Source of the DNA: Burkholderia diffusa
GTDB lineage: Bacteria > Pseudomonadota > Gammaproteobacteria > Burkholderiales > Burkholderiaceae
NCBI RefSeq assembly: GCF_001718315.1
Contig: NZ_CP013362.1
Coordinates: 1,364,001 to 1,428,000 of the forward strand
Direction of reading: 5' to 3'
Length of the DNA stretch: 64,000 nt
How positions within the stretch are numbered: the stretch's first letter is position 1; every line of letters begins with the position of its first letter. Positions 27,443-35,398 of the stretch are shown piece by piece. The notes below the pieces were generated by a model. It was not told the DNA's origin, ran no database searches, and was given only the letters and a program-made list of their open reading frames with translations. A program made the translations under genes and the position numbers.

Positions 27443-28661
27443 CCGCGCACGGGCCGGCGTGCTGCGCTGGGTGCTGTTCGCCGCGTGCGTCGCGCTACCC
27501 GCGTGGCTGTGGCCGCACGGCGCGGTGCTCGGCTATCTCGCACAGACGGCCGCGCTCGTCGTGCTCGCGCTGTCGTACAACCTGCAGCTCGGCACGACCG
27601 GGCTGCTGTCGTTCGGTCATGCCGCTTTCGCAGGGCTTGGCGCATTCGCCGCCGCGCACTGGTTCAATCATGTCGGCGGCCCGCTGCCGCTGTTGCCGCT
27701 TGTCGGCGGTGTGGCCGGCGCGGGCTTCGGGTTCGTCGCCGGCCTGCTCGCGACACGCCGCGCGGGCACCGTGTTCGCGATGATCACGCTCGGCCTCGGC
27801 GAGTGCGTCGCAGCCGCGGCGTGGAGCGTGCCCGCGTGGTTCGGCGGGCTCGGCGGCGTACCGATTGACCGTGCGAGCGGCACGCCTTTGGGCAGCTGGC
27901 ATTTCGGCGCGCAAACGCAGGCCTACGCCGTGATCGCCGCATGGTGCATCGTGTCTGCGGCGGCGATGCACGCGCTGACGCGCACGCCGCTCGCGCGGCT
28001 TGCGAACGCGGTGCGCGACAACCCCGTGCGCGTTGCCGCGCTCGGCACCGAGCCGCGCCGCGTGCGGCTCGCGATGGTGACCTGCGCGTCGTTCTTCGCC
28101 GGCATTGCCGGCACGCTGACGTTGATCGACGTCGAGATCGCGACGCCCGACAGCGTGTCGATGGCGCGTTCGGCGACCGTGCTCATCGCCGCGGTGATCG
28201 GCGGCACCGGCACGTTCTTCGGGCCGGCAGCCGGAGCGGTGGTGCTGACCGCGCTGAGCATCGGCGTCGCAGGCGTGTCGCGCGCATGGGCGCTGTATCT
28301 CGGCGTGCTGTTCGTCGCGGTCGTCGTCGCCGCGCCGCGCGGGATCGCGGGCATCGCGCAGACGCTCGCGCATGCGTTGCGCGGCGACGCGCCGCCCGCC
28401 GAGCGCTGGCGCGTGCTGTGCGGCGTCGGCGCATGTGCATTCTGGGCCGTCGCGATCGTCTGCGCGGCCGAGCTCGGTTATGCATGGCGCTTCGCGCAGG
28501 ACGACGGCACGGGCATCGCATTCGGTGCGTGGGGCATCGACGCCGATGCGCCGGCGGGCTGGGCCGTCGCATGCTCGGCGGCCGGTATCGGAACGTTGCT
28601 GTGGAGCTGGCGCGCGCGATTCCCGAGTCAGGGGCACGGCAAGCGGGAGGACGAGCGATGA
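27435..28661 (+). CDS. Branched-chain amino acid-type ABC permease (LivM family), C-terminally extended
   Basis: A 408-residue permease overlapping livH by 8 bases. The body shows the LivM landmarks YNLQLGTTGLLSFGHAAFAGLGAF, SFFAGIAGTL and VIGGTGTFFGPAAGAVVLT. The family core ends near residue 315. A further ~93 residues follow that contain two extra hydrophobic segments (around CGVGACAFWAVAIVCAAELGY and WAVACSAAGIGTLLWSW) and a charged end. This tail is not part of a standard LivM. The start at 27435 overlaps the livH stop. Confidence 0.87.
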   Translation: MASRARAGVLRWVLFAACVALPAWLWPHGAVLGYLAQTAALVVLALSYNLQLGTTGLLSFGHAAFAGLGAFAAAHWFNHVGGPLPLLPLVGGVAGAGFGFVAGLLATRRAGTVFAMITLGLGECVAAAAWSVPAWFGGLGGVPIDRASGTPLGSWHFGAQTQAYAVIAAWCIVSAAAMHALTRTPLARLANAVRDNPVRVAALGTEPRRVRLAMVTCASFFAGIAGTLTLIDVEIATPDSVSMARSATVLIAAVIGGTGTFFGPAAGAVVLTALSIGVAGVSRAWALYLGVLFVAVVVAAPRGIAGIAQTLAHALRGDAPPAERWRVLCGVGACAFWAVAIVCAAELGYAWRFAQDDGTGIAFGAWGIDADAPAGWAVACSAAGIGTLLWSWRARFPSQGHGKREDER

Positions 28662-29407
28662 GCGGCAGCGCGATCGCGCTGCACGGGATCGTGCAACGCT
28701 TCGGTGTGCAGACGGTGCTCGACGGCATCGAACTGAGCGTCGCGGCCGGCGAGCGCCATGCGCTGATCGGGCCGAACGGCGCGGGCAAGTCGACGCTGTT
28801 CGGCGTGATTGCCGGCGCGACGCGGCCGACGCGCGGGCGCGTCGTGTTGCACGGCGTCGAGCTGCGCGGGCGCGGGCCGGTCGTGGCGAGCCGACTCGGC
28901 ATCGGCCGCAGTTTCCAGCAGACGAGCGCGTTCGCGCGGCTGAGCGTGTTCGACAACCTGCGCTGCGCGGCGCTGCATGCACCGGCCGAGCGGCGGCGCT
29001 GGTGGAACCGGCTGCGTGAATCCGCGTCGGTCGATCGCGCGGCCGCGCGCGTGCTGAGCGACATCGGTCTCGATGCGCGGCGCGACGCGATGGCCGCCGA
29101 ACTCGGTTATGCGGAACAGCGCGCGCTCGATCTCGGCATCGCACTCGCGAGCGGTGCGCGCACGCTGCTGCTCGACGAACCGACGGCCGGCATGAACCGC
29201 GACCAGGCGGCGCGGATGATCGCGCTGATTCGCGCGACGACGCAGGGCCGCACGGTGCTGATGATCGAGCATGACATGGATGCGGTGTTCGGCTTCGCCG
29301 AGCGCATCACGGTGCTCGTGCGCGGCGCGGTGGTCGCGACCGGCGTGCCCGACGCGATCCGGGCAGACCCGGCCGTGCGCGCCGCCTATCTTGGCGACGG
29401 CGCATGA
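28658..29407 (+). CDS. Liv-type ABC ATPase (LivG family) with degenerate signature motif
   Basis: A 249-residue ATPase. Walker A (G38-P-N-G-A-G-K44-S-T) and Walker B (LLLD173EP) are intact. The ABC signature, normally LSYGEQ or LAYGQQ in this family, reads L149-G-Y-A-E-Q154, so the conserved Gly of the fourth position is Ala and the Ser/Ala of the second is Gly. LivG and LivF form a heterodimer in which the LivG signature completes the ATP site built on LivF Walker A, the site that is also altered in LivF. The start overlaps the LivM stop (ATGA). Confidence 0.9.
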   Translation: MSGSAIALHGIVQRFGVQTVLDGIELSVAAGERHALIGPNGAGKSTLFGVIAGATRPTRGRVVLHGVELRGRGPVVASRLGIGRSFQQTSAFARLSVFDNLRCAALHAPAERRRWWNRLRESASVDRAAARVLSDIGLDARRDAMAAELGYAEQRALDLGIALASGARTLLLDEPTAGMNRDQAARMIALIRATTQGRTVLMIEHDMDAVFGFAERITVLVRGAVVATGVPDAIRADPAVRAAYLGDGA

Positions 29408-30108
29408 GCGTGCTGCTCGACATTCGCAGCCTGCGTGCGTGGTACGGGATGCAGCCCGTGCTCGACGGCGTCGATCTCGCGCTCGCGCCGGGCGAGACGC
29501 TTGCGTTGCTCGGCCGCAACGGCTCGGGCCGCTCGACGCTCGCGAAGGCCGTGATGGGGCTCGTACGCACCGCGGGCTCGGTGCGCATCGCCGGCGCCGA
29601 ATGCGCGGGCGCGCGCACGTTCGAGATCGCACGGCGCGGCGTCGCTTACGTCGCCGAAAGCCGCGATGTGTTTCCGCTGCTGAGCGTGCGCGACAACCTG
29701 CGGCTCGGCCTGCGCGGCGTGCATGGCGCGGCCGAACGCGCGGCGCTCGACCGGCTGCTCGCGCGCTTTCCGCTGCTGGCCGCGCGGGCGGACGTGAAGG
29801 CCGGACGGCTGTCGGGCGGCGAGCAGCAGGTGCTCGCGCTGGTGCGCGCACTCGCCGGCCGCCCGCGCGTGCTGATCGTCGACGAACCGGCCGAAGGGCT
29901 CGCGCCGCTCGCGGTAGGCGAGGTCGGCGCGTGTCTCGCCGCGCTGCAGGCCTACGGCGTCGCGATCCTGCTGATCGAGCAGCGGCTGCAGCTCGCGCCG
30001 CGGCTTGCGCGGCGCGTCGCGGTGATGGGGCGTGGTCGAATCGTCTACGACGGCCCGCTCGGCGGGCTTGGCGCCGATGTCGTCAATGCATGGCTGAGCG
30101 CGGGCTGA
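29404..30108 (+). CDS. Liv-type ABC ATPase (LivF family) with Walker A Lys-to-Arg change
   Basis: A 234-residue ATPase. Walker A reads GRNGSGR43ST: the invariant lysine is replaced by arginine (codon CGC at 29530-29532). The signature (LSGGEQQ, residues 136-142) and Walker B (LIVD160EP) are canonical. Arginine at this position is known in the degenerate second domain of RbsA-type sugar ATPases, which has low hydrolytic activity. The start overlaps the LivG stop (ATGA). This is the last gene of the operon. Confidence 0.9.
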   Translation: MSVLLDIRSLRAWYGMQPVLDGVDLALAPGETLALLGRNGSGRSTLAKAVMGLVRTAGSVRIAGAECAGARTFEIARRGVAYVAESRDVFPLLSVRDNLRLGLRGVHGAAERAALDRLLARFPLLAARADVKAGRLSGGEQQVLALVRALAGRPRVLIVDEPAEGLAPLAVGEVGACLAALQAYGVAILLIEQRLQLAPRLARRVAVMGRGRIVYDGPLGGLGADVVNAWLSAG

Positions 30109-30272
30109 TCGCCCGTGCGCCGATTGTTCGGAAAACTCCGCCAGTCAATTCGCGTCGAGCCGCTTTATCGCGGTCGCGCGAACCGCCAAGATTGCCAGCA
30201 AGGCCGGTGTGCGCCGCGACAGGCGAGACCGGCACCCATCCATCGAAGGTCATCCGACTGAGGAATGAAATC

Positions 30273-31019
30273 ATGAGCAAGCTGGCAGGCAAGGTAGCGA
30301 TCGTCACGGGCGGGTCCAAGGGCATCGGCGCCGCGATCGCAAGGGCGCTGGCCGCCGAAGGCGCGTCGGTCGTGGTCAATTACGCGAGCAGCAAGGCCGG
30401 CGCCGACGCGGTCGTGAACGCGATCGTCGAGGCAGGCGGCCGCGCGGTCGCGGTCGGCGGCGACGTGTCGAAGGCAGCGGACGCCCAGCGCATCGTCGAC
30501 ACCGCGATCGACACCTATGGCCGTCTCGACGTGCTGGTCAACAATTCCGGCGTATACGAATTCGCGCCGATCGAGGCGATCACCGAAGAACACTACCGTC
30601 GGCAGTTCGACACGAACGTGTTCGGCGTGCTGCTGACCACGCAGGCCGCCGTCAAGCATCTCGGCGAAGGCGCGAGCATCATCAACATCAGCTCGGTGGT
30701 GACGAGCATCACGCCGCCCGCGAGCGCCGTGTACAGCGGCACCAAGGGCGCCGTCGACGCGATCACCGGCGTGCTCGCGCTGGAGCTCGGCGCGCGCAAG
30801 ATCCGCGTGAACGCGATCAACCCGGGCATGATCGTGACCGAAGGCACGCACAGCGCGGGCATCATCGGCTCGGATCTCGAGAAGCAGGTGCGCAGCGAGA
30901 CGCCGCTCGGCCGACTCGGCGAGCCGGACGACATCGCGTCGGTCGCCGTGTTCCTCGCCTCGGACGATTCCCGCTGGCTGACCGGCGAGCGTCTCGTCGC
31001 GAGCGGCGGGCTGCACTGA
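30273..31019 (+). CDS. Short-chain dehydrogenase/reductase (classical SDR)
   Basis: A 248-residue oxidoreductase with the cofactor motif TGGSKGIG, the NNSG motif (LVNNSGVYEF) and the catalytic Tyr and Lys in Y-S-G-T-K (ASAVYSGTKGAVD), preceded by the INISS serine. The residues after the second beta strand (NYASSKAG) favour NADPH. The start at 30273 follows TGAGGAATGA. It stands apart from the ABC operon by 164 bases, so is likely a separate unit. The substrate is unknown; FabG-like 3-oxoacyl reductase activity is one possibility. Confidence 0.9.
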   Translation: MSKLAGKVAIVTGGSKGIGAAIARALAAEGASVVVNYASSKAGADAVVNAIVEAGGRAVAVGGDVSKAADAQRIVDTAIDTYGRLDVLVNNSGVYEFAPIEAITEEHYRRQFDTNVFGVLLTTQAAVKHLGEGASIINISSVVTSITPPASAVYSGTKGAVDAITGVLALELGARKIRVNAINPGMIVTEGTHSAGIIGSDLEKQVRSETPLGRLGEPDDIASVAVFLASDDSRWLTGERLVASGGLH

Positions 31020-31041
31020 TCGCGCGAGACGGCGCGCGCGG

Positions 31042-31536
31042 CTACGCGATCATCGCGAGCGCGTTCGCGCCGACATGCCAGCGCAGGCTTTCGACGACGA
31101 GTGCGTGATCGCGCGCGTCGTCGAGCCCCGCGATCGTCATCGCGCCGACGATGCCGCCGCCGGCAAGCCACAACGGCACGCTGCCGCCATCGAGCGCATA
31201 GTCGGCGTCCGACAATCCCTGCGACTGCAGCGACCAGCCGGCGCGGCGAAAGCGCGCGCCGACCTCGAGCGAACTGACGCCGAAACGGAACACCGTGTTC
31301 TGCCGGCGGCGGATCGCGTCGCTGTCGTTCGCGCGGCTGCCGTCCAGCGCGCAATAGAACAGCGGCGCGGTTTCGCCGACGATGCCGACCGCGATCGGCA
31401 GCCCGCGGCGCGACGCGAGATTGACCGCGATGTCGCCGAGCCGGCGCGCGACGTCGGCGTCGAAGTGCGGCAGCATCGGCGTCGACGCGGTGTCGCCGAA
31501 GGGCGCGGGTGCGAAGTGCGAGAAGGTGGTCGCCAT
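31042..31536 (-). CDS. UPF0303/heme-degrading-domain (GlcG-like) protein
   Basis: A 164-residue protein of the UPF0303/DUF336 group, with landmarks DIAVNLASRRGLPIAVGI, NDSDAIRRRQNTVFRFGVSSLEVG and GGSVPLWLAGGGIVGAMTIAGL. The family is related to GlcG/HbpS proteins; its function is not known with certainty. The start at 31536 gives family length. It lies downstream of iolB on the same strand, but a strong hairpin (31561-31594) separates them, so its co-transcription with the iol genes is doubtful. Confidence 0.78.
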   Translation of the reverse strand: MATTFSHFAPAPFGDTASTPMLPHFDADVARRLGDIAVNLASRRGLPIAVGIVGETAPLFYCALDGSRANDSDAIRRRQNTVFRFGVSSLEVGARFRRAGWSLQSQGLSDADYALDGGSVPLWLAGGGIVGAMTIAGLDDARDHALVVESLRWHVGANALAMIA

Positions 31537-31560
31537 GGCAGCTCCGTGTCGTCGCAAGTC

Positions 31561-31594
31561 CGGTGGGCGCGCGTCCTGCGTCGCGCGCCCACCG
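31561..31594. terminator. Perfect 13-base hairpin after iolB
   Basis: A 13-base perfect stem (31561-31573 with 31582-31594) with an 8-base loop, placed between the iolB stop (31619) and the UPF0303 start (31536) on the minus strand. There is no T-run. Its stability suggests a transcription barrier or an mRNA 3-prime-end structure for the iol operon. Confidence 0.6.
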
Positions 31595-31618
31595 TCGATC
31601 GTTCAGCGCATCGATGCG

Positions 31619-32437
31619 TCAGCGCCCGGGCGCCGCGTCGAGCATCCATTCGTGCGCAGGGTCGTTCTTGAACGCCCACGCGCGGCTCGGCCCGGCCATC
31701 ACGTTCAGGTAATACAGGTTGTAGCCATGCGGCGCGACCACCGGGTGATAACCGCGCGGCACCATCACCACGTCGTGGTTCTCGACCGCGCACGCCTCGT
31801 CGAGGCTGCGGTCATCCGTGTACACGCGCTGGAACGCGAAGCCCTGCGGCGGATCGATCCGGTGGTAGTAGGTTTCCTCGAGCGACGTTTCTTCCGGCGC
31901 CGCGTCGCGATCGTGCTTGTGCGGCGGATAGCTGCTCGAGTGGCTCGCGGGCGTGATCACTTCGACGACGAGCAACCGGTCGGCGGCCGGGTTGTCGCCC
32001 ATCAGGATGTCGCACACGTAGCGCGTGTTGGTGCCTTGCCCGCGCACCGCGCGCCGCATCCGTTCGCCGTCGAGGCGCTGCACGCGCTTGTCGCCGCTCG
32101 CGTAAGGCGCGGTGCACAGCGCGACTTCCGCATCGCGCGTCGCCACCAGCGTGACGGTCTTGCCGCCCGGCACGTACAGCGCGTCCGGCGACACTTCCTC
32201 GAACACGCTGTCGCGCTTGCCGAGCGCATCGTAGGTTTCGCCGTCGACTTGCGCGCGCAGCGTGCCCGTGAGCACGACGACACATAATTCGCGCGCGCCG
32301 GTATCGAGCGTTTCGGTGTCGCCGGCCTTCAGGCGCAGCGCGCGAAAGCCGACGTGTTTCCAGCCGGCCGACTCGGGCGTCACGTTGCAGATTTCGCGGT
32401 CGGCGGATGCCTTGACCAGCAGGGGAGAAATCGTCAT
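31619..32437 (-). CDS. iolB: 5-deoxy-glucuronate isomerase
   Basis: A 272-residue bicupin of the IolB family. It carries LCVVVLTGTLRAQVDGETY in the first cupin and the metal-binding HSSSYPPHKHDRDAAPEETSLEETYYHRI segment in the second. It converts 5-deoxy-D-glucuronate to 2-deoxy-5-keto-D-gluconate in myo-inositol breakdown. The start at 32437 is preceded by a short non-coding gap after iolE (41 bases). It is the last gene of the iolC-D-E-B unit. Confidence 0.95.
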   Translation of the reverse strand: MTISPLLVKASADREICNVTPESAGWKHVGFRALRLKAGDTETLDTGARELCVVVLTGTLRAQVDGETYDALGKRDSVFEEVSPDALYVPGGKTVTLVATRDAEVALCTAPYASGDKRVQRLDGERMRRAVRGQGTNTRYVCDILMGDNPAADRLLVVEVITPASHSSSYPPHKHDRDAAPEETSLEETYYHRIDPPQGFAFQRVYTDDRSLDEACAVENHDVVMVPRGYHPVVAPHGYNLYYLNVMAGPSRAWAFKNDPAHEWMLDAAPGR

Positions 32438-32478
32438 GGAACGGGGCTCCGCAATAGGGTGATCAGCGGGGGCAGGGC

Positions 32479-33408
32479 TTACGCGCTCAACCGGTCGACG
32501 ATCGCGCGCAGCGATTCGTAGCCCTTCTTCGCATATTGATAGCTCGGCGCGACGGCCGGATCCTGCTCGGCCTCGACCACGAGCCAGCCTTCGTAGCCGG
32601 CGTCCTTCAGCGTGCGCAGCGTCGCTTCGTAATCGAGCGCGCCGTCGCCCGGCACCGTGAAGGTGCCGTTGATCACGCCGTTCAGGAAGCTCCAGCCGCC
32701 GTTGCGCGCCTGCGTGACGACTTGCGGGCGCACGTCCTTGCAATGCACGTGCACGACGCGCGACACATGTTTCTTCAGCAGCGCGACCGGATCGGCCGCG
32801 CCGCCGAAATACGCGTGGCCGGTGTCGAACAGCAGGAACACCTTTGCCGGATCGGTCAGCGCCATCAGCCGGTCGACGTCGGCGGGCGATTCGACGTATG
32901 CGCCCATGTGGTGATGGTAGGCGAGCTTGATCCCGTAGGTCTCCAGCAGATGCGCGCCGAATGCGTCGAGGCGTGCCGCATAGCGTCGCCACGCTTCATC
33001 GTCGACGAAACGCGGACGCTTCGCGACCGGCGTGTCGATGCTGCCCTGGATCGTGCCCGCGCATTCGCCGTACACCACCACCTTCACGTCGTTGAACTGC
33101 AGCTTCGTCATGTGCGCGCGGCAGCGCTCGATTTCGGCGGCGAGCGCATCGGCATCGCTCATGCCCGGTTCGACTTCCGCGAGGAAGCCCGAATACCAGC
33201 CGGACACGCATACGAGCCCGAATTCGGCGAGCTTCGCCTTCAGCTCGGGGCCCGTCTTCGGAAACTTGTTGCCGAGCTCGAAGCCCGCATAGCCGATTTC
33301 GGCGCCTTCCTTCAGCGCCGTTTCGAGCGGCGTCTCGCCGCCGAGCGACGGCAGGTCGTCGTTCATCCACGACAGGGGATTGATACCGATGCGAACGTTC
33401 CAGCTCAT
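32479..33408 (-). CDS. iolE: Inosose (2-keto-myo-inositol) dehydratase
   Basis: A 309-residue TIM-barrel enzyme of the IolE family with landmarks IGINPLSWMNDD, KLAYHHHMGAYVES, FLLFDTGHAYFGG and HCKDVRP, where the metal-binding Glu, Asp and His residues are expected. It dehydrates 2-keto-myo-inositol in the second step of inositol catabolism. The start at 33408 gives MSWNVRIGINPLSW, matching the family. It lies between iolD (60 bases upstream) and iolB. Confidence 0.95.
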   Translation of the reverse strand: MSWNVRIGINPLSWMNDDLPSLGGETPLETALKEGAEIGYAGFELGNKFPKTGPELKAKLAEFGLVCVSGWYSGFLAEVEPGMSDADALAAEIERCRAHMTKLQFNDVKVVVYGECAGTIQGSIDTPVAKRPRFVDDEAWRRYAARLDAFGAHLLETYGIKLAYHHHMGAYVESPADVDRLMALTDPAKVFLLFDTGHAYFGGAADPVALLKKHVSRVVHVHCKDVRPQVVTQARNGGWSFLNGVINGTFTVPGDGALDYEATLRTLKDAGYEGWLVVEAEQDPAVAPSYQYAKKGYESLRAIVDRLSA

Positions 33409-33468
33409 GACTTGCTTCCTTGGTTCGAATATTGTTGCCGCGGGCGGAGGATTGAAAGGGCGAGCGTG

Positions 33469-35352
33469 TCAGTGCCGCTGCCGCGTCTTGGCGTCGAGAT
33501 ACGCGCGATGCGCCGCTTCGACGCCGGCGCGCGCAGACACCTGCGGCACCGCGACTTCCCACCACGCGCCGCCGTCCGCGGTCGTGCGCTGATGCGTCGT
33601 GTCGATCACGAGCACCTGGCTTGTCTTCGCCGCACGCGCGCGCTTCATCTCGTGGCGCAGCTCGGCGACGTCGCGCACGTGCACGGCTTCTGCACCCATC
33701 GCGCGCGCATGCATCGCGAAGTCGATCGTCGAGCGTTCGCCGCCTTCGGGCACGCAGTCGTCGAGCATGTTGTTGAAGCTCGCGCCGCCGCAGTTCAGTT
33801 GCAGCCGCTCGATGCAACCGTAGCCGCGGTTGTCGAGGATCACGACGATGATCTTGCGGCCGAGCATCACGGATGTCGCGAGCTCCGCGTTGAGCATCAT
33901 GTAGGAGCCGTCGCCGACGATCACGATCACTTCGCGCTCGGGCCGCGCGAGCTTCGCGCCGAGCCCGCCCGCGACCTCGTAGCCCATGCACGAGTACGCG
34001 TAGTCCATGTGATAGTTGCCGGGCACGCCGCTGCGCCACAGCTTGTGCAGTTCGGCCGGCAGCGTGCCGGCCGCGCACACGACGAGATCGTCGCGCGCGC
34101 TGTCGCGCCCGGCGTCGGCCGCCGAGTCGCGCACCGCGCCGATGACTTCCGCGTCGTACGGCAACGTGTCCTTCGGCACGCGTGTGGTCAGTTCGGTCAC
34201 GCGCGCATTCCACGCGGCGGCCTGGTCGCGGTTCGCGGCGGTCCACGCCGCATCCGCCTGCCAGCCCGCGAGCGCGGCCGACAGCTGGCCGAGGCCGGTG
34301 CGTGCGTCGGCGATCAATTGCCGGCCGCGTTTCTTGCCTGCATCGAACGCCTGCACGTTCAGGCTCAGCAGCGTCGCGTTGCCGAACAGCGCGTGCGAGC
34401 CGGTCGTGAAGTCCTGCAGGCGGGTGCCGACCGCGAACACCACGTCGGCCTGCGCGGCCGCGCGATTCGCGGCAGGCGAGCCCGTTACGCCGATCGAGCC
34501 GAGGTTCAGCGGGTGGTCCCACGCGAGGCTGCCCTTGCCGGCCTGCGATTCGGCGACCGGCACGCCGTGCGTGTCGGCGAACGTGCGCAGCGCGTCCCAT
34601 GCCTGGCTGTACAGCACGCCGCCGCCGGCGACGATCAGCGGCTTCTTCGCGGCCTTCAGCACGTCCAGCGCATCCGCGAGTTCGAGCGCGTCGGCCGGCG
34701 GCCGGCGCATGCGGATCACCGGCGGCGCGAAGAAGTCCTCGGGCCAGTCGTACGCGAAGGTCTGCACGTCCTGCGGCAGCGCGAGACACACCGGCCCGCA
34801 TTGGGCGGGATCGGTCATCACCTGGATCGCGCGCGGCAGCGCGACGAGCAGCTGTTCCGGCGACGTGATCCGGTCGAAGTAGCGCGTCACCGGCCGGAAG
34901 CAGTCGTTCGCACTGACGTCGCCCTGTTCGAAATCCTCGACCTGCTGCAGCACCGGGTCGGGCAGCCGCGACACGAACACGTCGCCGGGCAGCAGCAACA
35001 GCGGCAGCCGGCCGACGTGCGCGAGCGCGGCGGAGGTCAGCATGTTGGTCGCGCCGGGGCCGATGCTCGACGTTGCGGCCATCATCCGCTGGCGGAAATT
35101 CGCTTTCGCGAACGCGATGGCCGCATTCGCCATGCCTTGCTCGTTATGCGCGCGCAACGTCGGCAGCCGCTCCTTTTCGGCGTGCAGCGCCTCGCCGAGC
35201 CCGGCCACGTTGCCGTGCCCGAAGATCGCGAACACGCCGCCGCAGTACGGCAGGATTTCGGTGCGGCCGTCCGGCTGGACAACTTCGGCGCGCAGGGCGG
35301 CCAGGTAGCGCACGAGCGCCTGGCTCACGGTCAGTCTCACGGTGGTGGTCAT
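33469..35352 (-). CDS. iolD: 3D-(3,5/4)-trihydroxycyclohexane-1,2-dione hydrolase
   Basis: A 627-residue thiamine-diphosphate enzyme. The N-terminal TPP Pyr domain contains HNEQGMANAAIAFAK with the catalytic Glu, the middle domain follows, and the C-terminal TPP-binding domain shows VGDGSYMMLNAELAT (GDGS...N motif) and ILDNRGYGCI. It opens the inositol-derived ring to 5-deoxy-glucuronate. The start at 35352 is the first Met fitting the family N-terminus (MTTTVRLTVSQALVRYL). It follows iolC with a 46-base gap. Confidence 0.95.
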   Translation of the reverse strand: MTTTVRLTVSQALVRYLAALRAEVVQPDGRTEILPYCGGVFAIFGHGNVAGLGEALHAEKERLPTLRAHNEQGMANAAIAFAKANFRQRMMAATSSIGPGATNMLTSAALAHVGRLPLLLLPGDVFVSRLPDPVLQQVEDFEQGDVSANDCFRPVTRYFDRITSPEQLLVALPRAIQVMTDPAQCGPVCLALPQDVQTFAYDWPEDFFAPPVIRMRRPPADALELADALDVLKAAKKPLIVAGGGVLYSQAWDALRTFADTHGVPVAESQAGKGSLAWDHPLNLGSIGVTGSPAANRAAAQADVVFAVGTRLQDFTTGSHALFGNATLLSLNVQAFDAGKKRGRQLIADARTGLGQLSAALAGWQADAAWTAANRDQAAAWNARVTELTTRVPKDTLPYDAEVIGAVRDSAADAGRDSARDDLVVCAAGTLPAELHKLWRSGVPGNYHMDYAYSCMGYEVAGGLGAKLARPEREVIVIVGDGSYMMLNAELATSVMLGRKIIVVILDNRGYGCIERLQLNCGGASFNNMLDDCVPEGGERSTIDFAMHARAMGAEAVHVRDVAELRHEMKRARAAKTSQVLVIDTTHQRTTADGGAWWEVAVPQVSARAGVEAAHRAYLDAKTRQRH

Positions 35353-35398
35353 CGTCTGTCGATCAGGAGGAGTCGGGTGGTCATCACGGACATCTGCA

